From JABFRG01 sp038210445 (lineage in GTDB: Bacteria; Myxococcota_A; Polyangia; Polyangiales; Polyangiaceae), in contig JBBQWQ010000013.1 of NCBI GenBank assembly GCA_038210445.1, positions 62,001 through 126,000 on the forward strand: DNA of 64,000 bases. The letters run 5' to 3'. This document shows, one piece after another, positions 25,423 to 39,173 of the stretch; the first letter of the stretch is position 1, and each line of letters starts with the position of its first letter. The notes beneath the pieces were generated by a model. That model was given only the letters and a program-made list of their open reading frames with translations, did not search any database and was not told where the DNA came from. The position numbers and the translations under genes are program-made.

Positions 25423-26438
25423 AAGAGCGTCTCAAACGCATTCTGCCGCGCGTCGGCTACGTTGCCTTCTTCTTCCTGGCGCTGGTCCTCTCGCTCTCCT
25501 TTACCTTCCCCTACGACAAGGTGAAGGAGCGCATCGTCGCGTCTTTCAACGTGCAGCAGAAGAACACCCAGGCTCAGCAGGAGCTGCAAATCGAAGAGCT
25601 GACCGGGTACTTCGTAACCGGCGTCAAGGCCAAGGGGGTGCGGATCCTGAGCGCACCTTCGGAGGCGGGCAAGCCACCGGTCGAGATTCGCATCGACGAG
25701 GCGCGGGCGCGGCTTCAGCTCTTGCCGCTGCTCATCTTCCACAAGAACGTGAAGTTCAAGCTCGACGTGCTGGGCGGCACTGTCGACGGCGAGTTCGGCG
25801 ATCACGGCAGCGAGCGGGTCATCGACGTGGAGTTCGACGACGTCGAGGTGGGCAAGCTCGGGCCCATCCAGCAAGCGCTCGGCATTCCCCTGGAAGGCCA
25901 CCTCTTCGGCACCGTGCATTTCGAGCTGCCTCAGGGCAAGGCCTCCAAGGGCAACGGCAAGGTGGCGCTCGAGCTTCGCGATCTCGCGCTCGGCGACGGC
26001 AAGGCCAAGCTCGCGCTGGGGCCCGGCTTCGGCGGCATTCCGCTGCAGCGGCTGGCGGTGGGGACGCTCGTCATCGAGGGCGAGGCCAAGGACGGCACGC
26101 TCAAGATCAGCAAGATGAAGGCGAGCGGCAAGGACATGGATATCGACGGCGACGGGCGCATCCAGATGAAGGAGCTCGCCAACGAGTCGCTGGTGGACGT
26201 AACCCTCAAGCTGAAGGTCGCCGACGCCTACAAGAACAAGAACGACATGACCAAGGGCCTCTTCGCCGCGGTCGAGTTCTCGCCCGACGCCAAGGCGGCA
26301 AAGATGGCCGACGGGTTCTACGGTCTTCGGCTCCTCGGGCCGCTCGGTCGCCTGAAGCCGGCTCCTGCGGGCTCGGGGGGCAGCGGCGGCCTGCGCGCCC
26401 CGTTCGGCGCCTCGAAGGGCATGCTTCCTCCGCCCTGA
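25419..26438 (+). CDS. gspN: type II secretion protein GspN
   Basis: The 339-residue GspN-type protein is found in many but not all T2SS operons and its exact role is unclear. One N-terminal membrane anchor (VAFFFLALVLSLSFTFPYD) precedes a periplasmic beta-repeat domain of the AsmA/GspN kind: FKLDVLGGTVDGEFGDHG, FDDVEVGKLGPIQQALGIPLEGHL and ALELRDLALGDGKAKL. A Gly/Pro-rich tail ends the protein. Presence of GspN at the operon end is typical of delta-type proteobacterial and myxobacterial T2SS. It starts with GTG overlapping gspM. No terminator hairpin with a T-run was seen before btpA. Confidence 0.85.
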   Translation: MKERLKRILPRVGYVAFFFLALVLSLSFTFPYDKVKERIVASFNVQQKNTQAQQELQIEELTGYFVTGVKAKGVRILSAPSEAGKPPVEIRIDEARARLQLLPLLIFHKNVKFKLDVLGGTVDGEFGDHGSERVIDVEFDDVEVGKLGPIQQALGIPLEGHLFGTVHFELPQGKASKGNGKVALELRDLALGDGKAKLALGPGFGGIPLQRLAVGTLVIEGEAKDGTLKISKMKASGKDMDIDGDGRIQMKELANESLVDVTLKLKVADAYKNKNDMTKGLFAAVEFSPDAKAAKMADGFYGLRLLGPLGRLKPAPAGSGGSGGLRAPFGASKGMLPPP

Positions 26439-26497
26439 TCGCCGGCCATGCGCGTGAGTGCGCGAGCGAAGTCGCTCGGTAATGCTACGTTGCGCGC

Positions 26498-27286
26498 ATG
26501 CTCATCGGCGTGATTCATCTCCCGGCGTTGCCGGGTAGCCCTGGCTCCCTGCGCTCCCTCGACGCCATCGTCGCTGCGGCCACCACCGACGCCCAGGTGC
26601 TCGCAGCCGCAGGCTACGAAGGCATCGTGGTGGAGAACTTCGGCGACGCGCCGTTCTTCGCCGCAAGCGTTCCCCCCATCACGGTGGCGGCGATGACCCT
26701 GGCTTCGGCAGCCGTGCGCGCCGCTGCACCGAAATGTGCATTGTGCATCAATGTACTCCGCAACGATGCCGAGAGCGCGCTTGCGGTGGCCCACGTCACC
26801 GGGGCGCAGGCGGTGCGCATCAACATCCACGTGGGCGCGCGGGTCACCGATCAAGGCGTCATCGAGGGGCGCGCTGCCGAGACCCTGCGAAGCCGGCGCA
26901 TGCTGGGGGCCGACGGGGTGGCGGTGTGGGCCGACGTCGACGTGAAGCACTCGACGCCGCTGGGGCATCCCCATCCGAACGCCCTCGAACAAGAAGTGAG
27001 CGACGTGGTGCACCGCGGCCTCGCCAGCGCCGTCATCGTCACCGGTGACGGCACCGGCAAGGGCGTCGACACCAGCAAGCTCGCCCGGGTCAAGGCCAAC
27101 GCGGGACGCGCCAAGGTGCTGGTCGGCAGCGGCGCCACCATCGCAACGCTCCCGGCGCTCTCTGCCAGCGCCGATGGCATCATCGTGGGGAGCGCGCTTC
27201 GCTCGGGAGGCGTGGCTGGCGGCGCCATCGATGCGCACGCGGCCGAGGCTTTCGCCAAGGCCTACCGCGCCGCGTTCGGGACCTGA
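26498..27286 (+). CDS. btpA: BtpA/SgcQ family protein
   Basis: This 262-residue TIM-barrel protein of the BtpA family carries the family's VIHLPALPGSP start, VVENFGDAPFF, a nucleotide/phosphate-type loop VIVTGDGTGKGVD and the closing ILVGSGATIAT-like block (KVLVGSGATIATLP). In cyanobacteria BtpA affects photosystem I assembly. In other bacteria, including non-phototrophs, the family's function is unknown and may be sugar-phosphate-related (SgcQ). There is no photosynthesis context here. It lies 59 bases after gspN and stands convergent with the PilZ-like gene, four bases between stops, with no room for a terminator. Confidence 0.85.
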   Translation: MLIGVIHLPALPGSPGSLRSLDAIVAAATTDAQVLAAAGYEGIVVENFGDAPFFAASVPPITVAAMTLASAAVRAAAPKCALCINVLRNDAESALAVAHVTGAQAVRINIHVGARVTDQGVIEGRAAETLRSRRMLGADGVAVWADVDVKHSTPLGHPHPNALEQEVSDVVHRGLASAVIVTGDGTGKGVDTSKLARVKANAGRAKVLVGSGATIATLPALSASADGIIVGSALRSGGVAGGAIDAHAAEAFAKAYRAAFGT

Positions 27287-27290
27287 ACGG

Positions 27291-28076
27291 TCAGCTCGCG
27301 GCGCGAATCCGCGCGCCGTCGGCGACGATGGTGGCCACCGCACCTTCGTCGAGCATCCGGCGCCGCTCCCGTAGCTTTTCGAGGAGCACCTCGCGCCGAT
27401 CGTCCGCCGGGAGCTCCTGGGTGCGGCGGGTAGGGGACTCTGGCGGCGGCGGCGTGGTCGGCGGCAGCGCGCCCGCCGGGCTCTCGTGGGCGGGCGGCGG
27501 CGGCGTGGTGGGCGGGCCCTCGAGGCCGCGCAGGTCGACGCTCACGGCCCCCGCTTCCTCGTCGTCCTCCGGGGGAGGTTCCGCGGGCGGCGGAGGTGCA
27601 GGCGGCGGCGCCGTCGGTGACTCCGCCGGCGGGGGCGGTTCAGGCTCGGCACTGGGCGCGGACTCGGGCTCGCTGCCAACGCTCGCAACGATGGCGGAGC
27701 TGATGGACGGCTCCGAGCCGGCGGCGGACGGCGCCTCCGGCGACGACGGCGGGAGCTTGCCACCGCCTTCGCGCATGGCGTGGGCGCGGTCCACGAGCTG
27801 CTTCGACTTGGGGTCGAGCTTGGTGAACCGCAGCACCAAGCCGGGCAGGCCGCGGAAGGCGTCGGCCTTGTATTCCACCACCCGGCCCTCGCCGCGCAGC
27901 ACCGGCCGCCCGGTGGCCAGCGTCACTTCGAAGCGCAGCACCACGCCGGCCGGACGTGAGTTGGCACCGACCAGGACCACCGACGAGCGGGTTAGCGTGT
28001 CGAGCTCGTGCGTCAGGTAGTCGTCTTCGGTGCTGTGGGGGCGCGCGATGCGAATGGCGACGGGCTTGTCGATCAC
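27291..28076 (-). CDS. PilZ-like (TIGR02266-type) protein with Pro/Glu-rich tail
   Basis: Residues 1-95 match the myxobacterial PilZ-like TIGR02266 domain: GVVLRFEVTLATGRPVLRGE, then a GRVVEYK strand and GLPGLVLRFTKLDPKSKQ. The long middle is Pro/Glu/Ala low complexity. A C-terminal Arg-rich helix ends the protein (LLEKLRERRRMLDEGA). PilZ domains commonly bind cyclic-di-GMP, but the canonical RxxxR and D/NxSxxG residues are not clearly present, so ligand binding is uncertain. I chose the GTG at 28076. An upstream ATG near 28187 would run into the divergent DUF1015 gene. The start is uncertain. Confidence 0.7.
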   Translation of the reverse strand: MIDKPVAIRIARPHSTEDDYLTHELDTLTRSSVVLVGANSRPAGVVLRFEVTLATGRPVLRGEGRVVEYKADAFRGLPGLVLRFTKLDPKSKQLVDRAHAMREGGGKLPPSSPEAPSAAGSEPSISSAIVASVGSEPESAPSAEPEPPPPAESPTAPPPAPPPPAEPPPEDDEEAGAVSVDLRGLEGPPTTPPPPAHESPAGALPPTTPPPPESPTRRTQELPADDRREVLLEKLRERRRMLDEGAVATIVADGARIRAAS

Positions 28077-28171
28077 CGACCGAGCATACGAGAACCACGC
28101 CCCCAGCGGCGCAGGTTTTCGTCGCGGGAGCTCCCCCAAAGGGTCGCCAGGAGTGGTAAACCACCGGGGCC

Positions 28172-29455
<1,284 letters not shown>

Positions 29456-29554
29456 GCGCGCACGAGAACCCGGCGGCCCGCGGTCGCATCCTACCTGTGG
29501 CATTCCCGGGCGCCGCGGCGCTTGGCACTTTCCGGGCCAACCGTCGTGGTTACC

Positions 29555-29583
29555 TTGCAAATGTGACGTCCTTTCGTTGTACT
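29555..29583 (+). promoter_or_regulatory. candidate sigma-70-type promoter for lon
   Basis: TTGCAA (29555-29560) and TGTACT (29578-29583) are separated by exactly 17 bases, about 65 bases before the lon start. It is a reasonable match but was found by eye; a heat-shock promoter could also be present and I could not exclude it. Confidence 0.4.
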
Positions 29584-29648
29584 CTCGAAGTTATGTGGGG
29601 AACGCTCGCGATTCCCCGCGCTCACGTATTCGCCCGCCGAGGTCAAGG

Positions 29649-32042
<2,394 letters not shown>

Positions 32043-32091
32043 AAGAAAGCAAAGGAGGACGCCGACCCGGCGACCTTCGAGGCTTTGCCCG

Positions 32092-32128
32092 AAAACGGGC
32101 GTCGGATATCCGTCCGGCGCCCGTTTTT
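32092..32128 (+). terminator. rho-independent terminator of lon
   Basis: AAAACGGGCG (32092-32101) pairs with CGCCCGTTTT, with an inner TCGGA/TCCGG extension, and the stem ends in a five-T run. It lies 50 bases after the lon stop and just before the kinase gene. Confidence 0.85.
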
Positions 32129-32145
32129 GCTATCCTCTCGCGAGA

Positions 32146-33600
32146 GTGGCGGTCTTGGACGAACAAGCGGAGAGCGACGAGAATCCGGATTCGACGACCC
32201 TCGCGTCGCGCCGGCTCGGCACCGTGTTGTCGGAGAAGTGGCGTCTCGAACGGCTTCTCGGAGTGGGCGGCATGGGCGCGGTCTACGCCGCGGTGCACTT
32301 GAACAACCTGAAGAAGGTTGCCATCAAGGTTCTGCATCCGGAGTTCGCGGCCAACGCGGACATCAAGCGGCGCTTCCAGCGCGAGGGCTATCTCGCCAAC
32401 AAGGTGGGCCACCCGGGCGTGGTCTCGGTGCTCGACGACGGCGTGGCCGAAGACGGCGCGCCCTACTTCGTCATGGATCTGCTGGAGGGCGAGTCGCTCC
32501 GATCGCGGGCCATCGACCGTGAAGAGGGCCCCGGCCGCCGCGGGCGCATGCCTCCGCGCGAGCTTTTGCTCATCGTCGACAAGGTGCTCGATATTCTGGC
32601 CACCGCCCACGAGGCGGGCGTGGTGCATCGCGATCTCAAGCCCGACAACATCTTCCTGACGCAAAGCGGCGAGGTGAAGGTCGTGGACTTCGGCGTGGCG
32701 CGCACGCTCGACCTCGCCGACGAAAAGACGCGAGCCGGTCTGGTCATGGGCACGCCGGAGTACATGCCGCCGGAGCAAGCGCGCGGGCGCTCGGAGCTCA
32801 TCGATGGCCGGTCCGACCTTTGGGCGGTGGGCGCTCTACTCTACCGGCTGGTGACCGGTCGCCCCACGCGCGACGCCGAGACGACCAACGAGGTGCTCCT
32901 CTTGGCCATGACCGAGCCGATTCCCAAGATCGCCAGCGTCATGCCCGACGTCGACCCCAAGCTCGCGGATCTCATCGACGTGGCTCTGGAATTCGACAAG
33001 GAAAAGCGCTTCGCGGACGCGCGGTCGATGCAGGCCGCGCTCGCGGTGGCCTTGGCGTCGGTGACCGCCCGCGACGAACGCAGCACCGCGGCGGTCGAAG
33101 TGCTGGTCGACGCCCGCGCGGTGGGCCACGCGTTGACGGTGCCGGCGGGGCAACTTACGCCGCCTGGCCACGCGCGCGCGCCGCTGTGGATCACCCAAGA
33201 TGCTCCCAAAGACGACGTGGCGGTACCGCTTCGCATGCGCCGGCGTCGCGGCTTCTGGGCGGCGGTTGCGCTGGTGTCGGCAGGGGCTGCGGTCGGCGCC
33301 TTCTCGCTCAACGCCATGGAGGCGGGGGGCGCGTACAAGGGCGAGGTCCGGACCCCTTCGAACAATCGGGTGTCGTTCGTGGCGGTCGACGCCGCAGCCG
33401 GTGCCGCCGACGCCGGCGCGCTGGCCGACGACGACGACGACGCGGGTCCGGCCGACATGGGAGAGCTGGGTGACGACGCGGGCCCCAAGAGTGCCGCCGC
33501 GAGCACTCCCAAGGTTGCCGGGCGACCGCCGTCGTCGTCGCTCCACGGCAAGAAGAAGCCGCCCACCAAGCCGCCCTACCGCCCCAAGGGAAAGAAGTAG
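32146..33600 (+). CDS. Hanks-type Ser/Thr protein kinase with C-terminal membrane anchor
   Basis: The 484-residue protein has a kinase domain at about residues 25-300. Visible motifs are the Gly loop LGVGGMGAVYAAV, VAIKVLHPEF with the catalytic Lys, HRDLKPDNIFL, DFGVAR and the activation segment GTPEYMPPEQARG. All key residues are intact. A Pro-rich linker follows, then a membrane helix near residue 370-385 (FWAAVALVSAGAAVGAFSLN). A low-complexity Asp/Ala-rich then Lys/Pro-rich extracytoplasmic tail ends the protein, with no recognisable sensor domain. It probably signals at the inner membrane. The GTG start is 17 bases after the lon terminator. Its stop abuts the convergent plsC gene directly. 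Confidence 0.93.
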   Translation: MAVLDEQAESDENPDSTTLASRRLGTVLSEKWRLERLLGVGGMGAVYAAVHLNNLKKVAIKVLHPEFAANADIKRRFQREGYLANKVGHPGVVSVLDDGVAEDGAPYFVMDLLEGESLRSRAIDREEGPGRRGRMPPRELLLIVDKVLDILATAHEAGVVHRDLKPDNIFLTQSGEVKVVDFGVARTLDLADEKTRAGLVMGTPEYMPPEQARGRSELIDGRSDLWAVGALLYRLVTGRPTRDAETTNEVLLLAMTEPIPKIASVMPDVDPKLADLIDVALEFDKEKRFADARSMQAALAVALASVTARDERSTAAVEVLVDARAVGHALTVPAGQLTPPGHARAPLWITQDAPKDDVAVPLRMRRRRGFWAAVALVSAGAAVGAFSLNAMEAGGAYKGEVRTPSNNRVSFVAVDAAAGAADAGALADDDDDAGPADMGELGDDAGPKSAAASTPKVAGRPPSSSLHGKKKPPTKPPYRPKGKK

Positions 33601-34320
33601 CTATTCGTCGCGTCGACTCTGGGCGCGGTGCGGGGCAAGCACTGCGTCGACGGCGTCGTGCACCTGGCGCCGGACGCGCTCCACGTCGGCAGCGTTGTCG
33701 GGATCGCCGTAGGTGCTCACCGGCGGCAGCGCGTGAAACTCGAACGGCAGATCTTTGCCGCGAATGGCCAGGGGAATGTCGTAGCGCGCGGAGCCGAAGA
33801 TGCGGCGTCCGAGCCAGGGCTCTCGGGCCACCACCTCTAGAAAATCGTCGGCGCCCACCGCGGCCAGCGGCACGATGGGCACCTGCGCGCGCATCGCCAC
33901 CCGGGCGAACCCGGCGCGCGCCTGCCACTTCAGCGTGTACTTGTCGCGCCGCAGCTTGAACGAGTCGTCGATGCCGCCCGGGTACACGCACACCAGCTCG
34001 CCGCGGCGCAGGAGCTCCACCGCGTGGTCCGGCTCGCCGGGAACGGCGCCCCAGGCTCGCAGCACCGAGCGAAAGCCAGGGAATCGGAAGAGATTGCGCT
34101 CCGCCAGCCACCGCGGAATGCGCCCCGTCTCGCGCAAGAGGAGCGCGCCCAGTACCACCGAGTCGAGGGCCATGAACGCGTGGTTGCCCACCAAGAGCAC
34201 GCCGGTGCCTTCGGGAATGTTCTCCTTGCCCAGGAGCTTTGCGCGAAAGCGCGCCACGATACCGGCGCTCACCAGCATGCTGGGGACCGAGCGCAGGGCC
34301 TCTCGGTGAATGGCTTTCAT
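33601..34320 (-). CDS. 1-acylglycerol-3-phosphate acyltransferase (PlsC family)
   Basis: The 239-residue acyltransferase carries the PlsC motifs: block I LVGNHAFMALD (NHx4D), block II YNLFR-like NLFRFPGFRSVLRAWGAVPG, and block III VYPGGIDDSFK (the EGT-like motif is replaced by PGG). A closing VPIVPLAAVGADDF matches block IV. Members esterify lysophosphatidate or related lipids at the membrane; the PGG motif resembles the diacylglycerol acyltransferase-like (DAGAT) subgroup. The ATG overlaps the murI stop (ATGA), so it is the last gene of a minus-strand unit. Confidence 0.85.
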   Translation of the reverse strand: MKAIHREALRSVPSMLVSAGIVARFRAKLLGKENIPEGTGVLLVGNHAFMALDSVVLGALLLRETGRIPRWLAERNLFRFPGFRSVLRAWGAVPGEPDHAVELLRRGELVCVYPGGIDDSFKLRRDKYTLKWQARAGFARVAMRAQVPIVPLAAVGADDFLEVVAREPWLGRRIFGSARYDIPLAIRGKDLPFEFHALPPVSTYGDPDNAADVERVRRQVHDAVDAVLAPHRAQSRRDE

Positions 34321-35126
34321 AGGTCTATTTGCTCCACCGCGTCGGCGTCTTCGCCGAGAAAGCGCCGCGCCTGCTCGGCGAAGCTCTGCGGTCTATCGGT
34401 CACCAGAAGCTGCACGCGACTCTCTTTCGCCCGCCCGAGACCACCGCGCTCCTCGAGGAAGTGGTGCGTGTCTTCGGCCGCCGCGGTGGCGGTGTCGACC
34501 ACCCGCACGTGCGGTCCGATGAGCGCCGCGACTTCTTCCTCGATGATACCGCGCAGGAGCGGATAGTGGGTGCATCCGAGCACCACCACGTCGACCTTGG
34601 CGCGGGCCAGTGGCGCCAGATAGCGGCGCACTGCGAGCCGCGGCACGTCGCCGTCGACCCACCCTTCTTCGGCCAGCGGGACCAGCAGCGGTGCTGCGTA
34701 GCTGACCGTATCGATGCGCGTGGAGAGCGCCGCAATGGCGCGCGGATACGCCCCGGAGGCCACGGTGCCGGCGGTCGCCAGAACGCCGATGCGACCCACC
34801 ACCGTGGCGCTCACAGCGGCCCGCGCCCCCGGCTCGATGACCGACAGTACCGGCAGGTCGAGCGCGGCGCGCACGTGCTCGGGCGCCACCGCGCTCACGG
34901 TGTTGCAGGCGATGACGATGGCTTTTACGCCGCGATCGCGGAGATGTCGTGCGCAGGCGAGCGCGTAGCGGATGACGGTCTCCGGGCCGCGCGTGCCGTA
35001 GGGCACGCGGGCGGTGTCGCCCAGGTAGATGATGTTCTCCTGCGGCAGCGCCTGGCGGAGCGCCCGCACCACGGTCAGGCCCCCGAGCCCTGAATCGAAT
35101 ACGCCCAGCGGCGCGTCGCTCTTCAC
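34317..35126 (-). CDS. murI: glutamate racemase
   Basis: Glutamate racemase (269 aa) makes D-glutamate for peptidoglycan. Both catalytic cysteines are present in IVIACNTVSAVA and VVLGCTHYPLL. Other family blocks are GVFDSGLGGLTVV and YLGDTARVPYGTRG. The GTG start overlaps the stop of the upstream M50 gene (GTGA), and the stop overlaps plsC. This arrangement in a minus-strand set (rhomboid-like, M50, murI, plsC) implies one transcript that joins cell-wall and lipid functions. There are no odd features. Confidence 0.96.
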   Translation of the reverse strand: MKSDAPLGVFDSGLGGLTVVRALRQALPQENIIYLGDTARVPYGTRGPETVIRYALACARHLRDRGVKAIVIACNTVSAVAPEHVRAALDLPVLSVIEPGARAAVSATVVGRIGVLATAGTVASGAYPRAIAALSTRIDTVSYAAPLLVPLAEEGWVDGDVPRLAVRRYLAPLARAKVDVVVLGCTHYPLLRGIIEEEVAALIGPHVRVVDTATAAAEDTHHFLEERGGLGRAKESRVQLLVTDRPQSFAEQARRFLGEDADAVEQIDL

Positions 35127-35797
35127 GGCTCGTCGTCCTCCTCGACCCGGACGCCCAGCTCGTCGACCAAAGGTCCGTAGACGCGCCGCAGCGCCTCCAC
35201 TTGCTCCGGAGACCGGAGCTGCTTTCGTTCGCTCGACCGCTGCGTGGCGGTGGCCATGTCGGCCAAGGCCTTGGCCCGGCGATTCTGGGTCGCGCGCGCG
35301 CGCCGGGCACTTCGGAGCAGCGGAAAGAGGCCCCAGGCGCGGTATCCGTCGAAGGGGCGAATGGGCATCAGGTTGAAGAGCCCGAGCACCAGATTGGTGA
35401 AGATGAGCGTCGAGAGCACTTGCTCGAGTGCAAGCGGGAGCGGGCCCGGCAAGAGGAAGTACAGAGCCACTGCGGGCACCAGCACCACCACCTGGGCCAC
35501 GATGCCACCCCAGGCGATGAACGCGGCCTGAAGGGGCGTGGCGTCGCCGCTCCAGTGGCACAGACCGCCGCCGCCGTGGAGGTCGATGCCCACCACGCGC
35601 AGCCGAAAGGCGCGAACCATGGCGGCGTGACCCAGTTCGTGCAGCACGATGAGCGCGATGCAGGCGGCCCAGGCATACGGGGCAAAATGAAAGCGCGTGA
35701 AGATCGCCACGCCCAGGGGCAAGGTCCAGTGGATCCGGAACATCGGCCGGGCCTCGCGAGCGAAGCGCAGATAGCCCTGGGAGAACGTCACTTCCAT
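35123..35797 (-). CDS. M50 family site-2 metalloprotease
   Basis: The 224-residue membrane protease shows the HExxH zinc motif in LIVLHELGHAAMVRAF within a membrane helix, and the second ligand motif in LFNLMPIRPFDGYRA (NxxPxxxxDG). Hydrophobic segments around them fit the core site-2 protease fold: about four helices, with no PDZ domain. A charged C-terminal tail lies in the cytoplasm. The usual substrates are membrane-bound transcription factors or anti-sigma factors. The ATG is preceded by the rhomboid-like stop 12 bases upstream, so the pair is in one operon. Confidence 0.88.
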   Translation of the reverse strand: MEVTFSQGYLRFAREARPMFRIHWTLPLGVAIFTRFHFAPYAWAACIALIVLHELGHAAMVRAFRLRVVGIDLHGGGGLCHWSGDATPLQAAFIAWGGIVAQVVVLVPAVALYFLLPGPLPLALEQVLSTLIFTNLVLGLFNLMPIRPFDGYRAWGLFPLLRSARRARATQNRRAKALADMATATQRSSERKQLRSPEQVEALRRVYGPLVDELGVRVEEDDEP

Positions 35798-35808
35798 GCG
35801 AAGACCCG

Positions 35809-36588
35809 CTAGTTGAGCATGCGCTTGTTGGGGCCGCTCTCGTCGGGGAGACCGCCCTTGACCACCCGAAGTGCGGGCGCACCTGCCGGCCGTTTGCCCC
35901 GGGCGCTGGGGGCGGTCTTTTGAAGGCGGCCGAGCTTCCACCGGAGATACGCGCGGCGCGCCAGCGAGGGGGTGCCGCCGAAGAGCATGCCCACGCCCCA
36001 GCCGGCGAGCGGCGCGAAGGGCCCTTCGGTACCGGCCGCGCCGTAGAGCACCGCCACCACCGCCATGACCAGCGTCACCCACTTCAGCCACGCGCCGCGC
36101 ACCGGTACGAAGAAGAAGAGGCGGATGACGATGTCGGGCATCTCCAGCGAGAACGCCACGCTGATGGCCGCCACCGCAGCGTAGGAACCGAAGAAGATCT
36201 CCGGGTGAAACAGGCTCGACGTGACCGGCAGCAAGTGCAGCAGCGTGGTGACGAGGTTACCGAAGACCACCGCGCCGGCCACGAAGGCGAGGTAGCGCCG
36301 GGCGCCCCAGCGACGCTCCACTTCGGTCGATAGAAAGTAGATGCCCATCAACGTGAAGAGCACGTCGGAGAGGCTGCCCGGGTTGGTGAGCACCGAGGCC
36401 GTGAGCAGCCGCCACACCTCGCCATGGAGAATCTTGTCGGCGTCGCCCGCGAGCGCCAGGAATGGCGTTTGGGTGTGCGCGAAGTTCACCAGAATGGCCT
36501 GCGCGATGCTCATGGCACCCACCAGAAGGAGCAGGAAGATAACCGCGGGGCCGGGGCGCGGGAGACCGGAGCTCGCGGATCCATTCAT
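35809..36588 (-). CDS. rhomboid-fold membrane protein, catalytic dyad missing (likely pseudoprotease)
   Basis: This 259-residue protein has six or so hydrophobic helices and family phrases of the rhomboid group: HGEVWRLLTASVLTNPG after the first helix and the LFFFVPVRGAWLKW helix pair. The catalytic serine motif GxSG should follow the fourth helix; instead it reads FFGSYAAVAA (residues 132-141), with Tyr where Ser belongs. The catalytic His in the sixth helix should be in an AHxxG context; here it is LAGWGVGMLFGG, with Gly196. Both active-site residues look absent. A basic C-terminal tail ends the protein. Inactive rhomboids can act as chaperones or regulators. The M50 protease gene follows directly. 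Confidence 0.75.
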   Translation of the reverse strand: MNGSASSGLPRPGPAVIFLLLLVGAMSIAQAILVNFAHTQTPFLALAGDADKILHGEVWRLLTASVLTNPGSLSDVLFTLMGIYFLSTEVERRWGARRYLAFVAGAVVFGNLVTTLLHLLPVTSSLFHPEIFFGSYAAVAAISVAFSLEMPDIVIRLFFFVPVRGAWLKWVTLVMAVVAVLYGAAGTEGPFAPLAGWGVGMLFGGTPSLARRAYLRWKLGRLQKTAPSARGKRPAGAPALRVVKGGLPDESGPNKRMLN

Positions 36589-36732
36589 ACGAGGAAGTGT
36601 AACACCGGACTTTGTAGTGCGCCGGCTTTGTGGAGCGTCGAACCCGGCCATTCCGGTCCGGAGCCGAGACCGAGGCAGGCGCGTTCGCTGGAAGGATCGC
36701 GCGCAGCGAGCTCCTGTACTCCTGTTCGTCTC

Positions 36733-37260
36733 CTAAGGGCGGACGCGCTGCGGGGCGGGGCAGGAGGCGACGGTCTGGATTCCCGTGCGCTGCACCGCCG
36801 TACACGTGGTCGTGCTGGCGGGGTTGAGCGCCAGAAGCTTTGCGCTGGCCGCCGGCGCAGTACCCGGGTTGCTGGCGAGCGCGAAGACTTGGCCGTTGCT
36901 CTGGTCCCACGCGGCCTGGCCGAAGCCGAAGAGCTCGACCGCGTACAATGCATCGACCGCCAGCTCGTTGAAGAGCCCGTCGCTGAAGCAGTCGTAAATG
37001 CCGATGCCGAGCACCTGGTCGGGGGTGGCCATGCCCGCATCGGCGCCGGCGTCGATGCCGAGGTCAGTGGGGCCGCGAAGGACCGCCACGTACTTGAAGA
37101 CCTGGCCCGTACCCGGGCCGCAACCAAGGTTGCCCACCGCCGACTCGCTCCGCACGAGGATACCCGTCACCGGGGCATAGCCCACCGACTCGGTTGCCGT
37201 CGTGTCCGTGCAGGACACGACGCAAGCGGCGAAAAGAACGAGAGGAATCAGCCTGCGCAC
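36733..37260 (-). CDS. hypothetical lipoprotein (175 aa)
   Basis: Signal peptide RRLIPLVLFAACVVSC ends in a plausible lipobox (VVSC), so the mature protein should be lipid-anchored. No known domain is recognised. The body is beta-rich with pairs of cysteines (GNLGCGPGTG, GIYDCFSDGLFN, TTTCTAV, ASCPAP) that could form disulphides. A GTG start is used. The gene shares its strand with the next lipoprotein gene and the acc genes, but a 60-base gap separates it. Function is unknown. Confidence 0.7.
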   Translation of the reverse strand: MRRLIPLVLFAACVVSCTDTTATESVGYAPVTGILVRSESAVGNLGCGPGTGQVFKYVAVLRGPTDLGIDAGADAGMATPDQVLGIGIYDCFSDGLFNELAVDALYAVELFGFGQAAWDQSNGQVFALASNPGTAPAASAKLLALNPASTTTCTAVQRTGIQTVASCPAPQRVRP

Positions 37261-37320
37261 GGATCAAGCGTTTAGGCCGTGTCGAGGCCGTTGCCAACCG
37301 CAAACATGCGGGTGATGCCG

Positions 37321-37704
37321 TCAGAACCCGCAGAGGCGGTCGATGCTGCGGGAGCAATCGGCCTGGATGAGCGAGCCCGACGACGCGCGGACCGCGCACG
37401 ACCCCTGAAAGCACAGGCGGTTGCCGGCTCGCCCGGCGATGTCGAAGGTGTACACGCGACCGCCCGCAAGGTCGACGAAGCGCACCGGCTGCTCACAGCT
37501 AGCGGTTCCCGTCTCGCCGGTGTCGCGATTGGTAACGGTCCACGAGGTGAGCGGGCTCGCGCAGGAGGCCCCCAGGTTGATGGACTCCTGAAACTCGATC
37601 TCGGTGTCGTAGCTCGAACCCGAGGAGGTCGAGTTGACGATGCAGCCGAGGCTACTGACGGGGAGTACGACGGCAAAGACGAGTGCGGCAGAAGACGAGC
37701 GCAT
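37321..37704 (-). CDS. hypothetical lipoprotein (127 aa)
   Basis: A signal peptide with lipobox SLGC (MRSSSAALVFAVVLPVSSLGC) gives a short mature protein. Six further cysteines (ASCAS, ASCEQ, LCFQGSCAV, ADCSRS, RLCGF) suggest a disulphide-rich periplasmic or surface fold. No family is recognised. It lies between another small lipoprotein and accC on the same strand. It may be a surface or developmental protein of the kind common in myxobacteria, but that is a guess. Confidence 0.65.
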   Translation of the reverse strand: MRSSSAALVFAVVLPVSSLGCIVNSTSSGSSYDTEIEFQESINLGASCASPLTSWTVTNRDTGETGTASCEQPVRFVDLAGGRVYTFDIAGRAGNRLCFQGSCAVRASSGSLIQADCSRSIDRLCGF

Positions 37705-37813
37705 GCAAACCTCTTGGTAAGGCTAAGTCCCGCAGGGAAAGACGGCGACCCCGGCCGAACATTCACTCCGCAATCTGGTGCGATATCCGCGCACCCCTGG
37801 CCGCTGGCGAAGC

Positions 37814-39166
<1,353 letters not shown>

Positions 39167-39173
39167 CTCGGGC

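Noticed and set aside
32092..32128. Attenuator or riboswitch controlling the Ser/Thr kinase
   Set aside because: The hairpin plus T-run directly after lon is explained as its terminator; no alternative antiterminator fold was seen.
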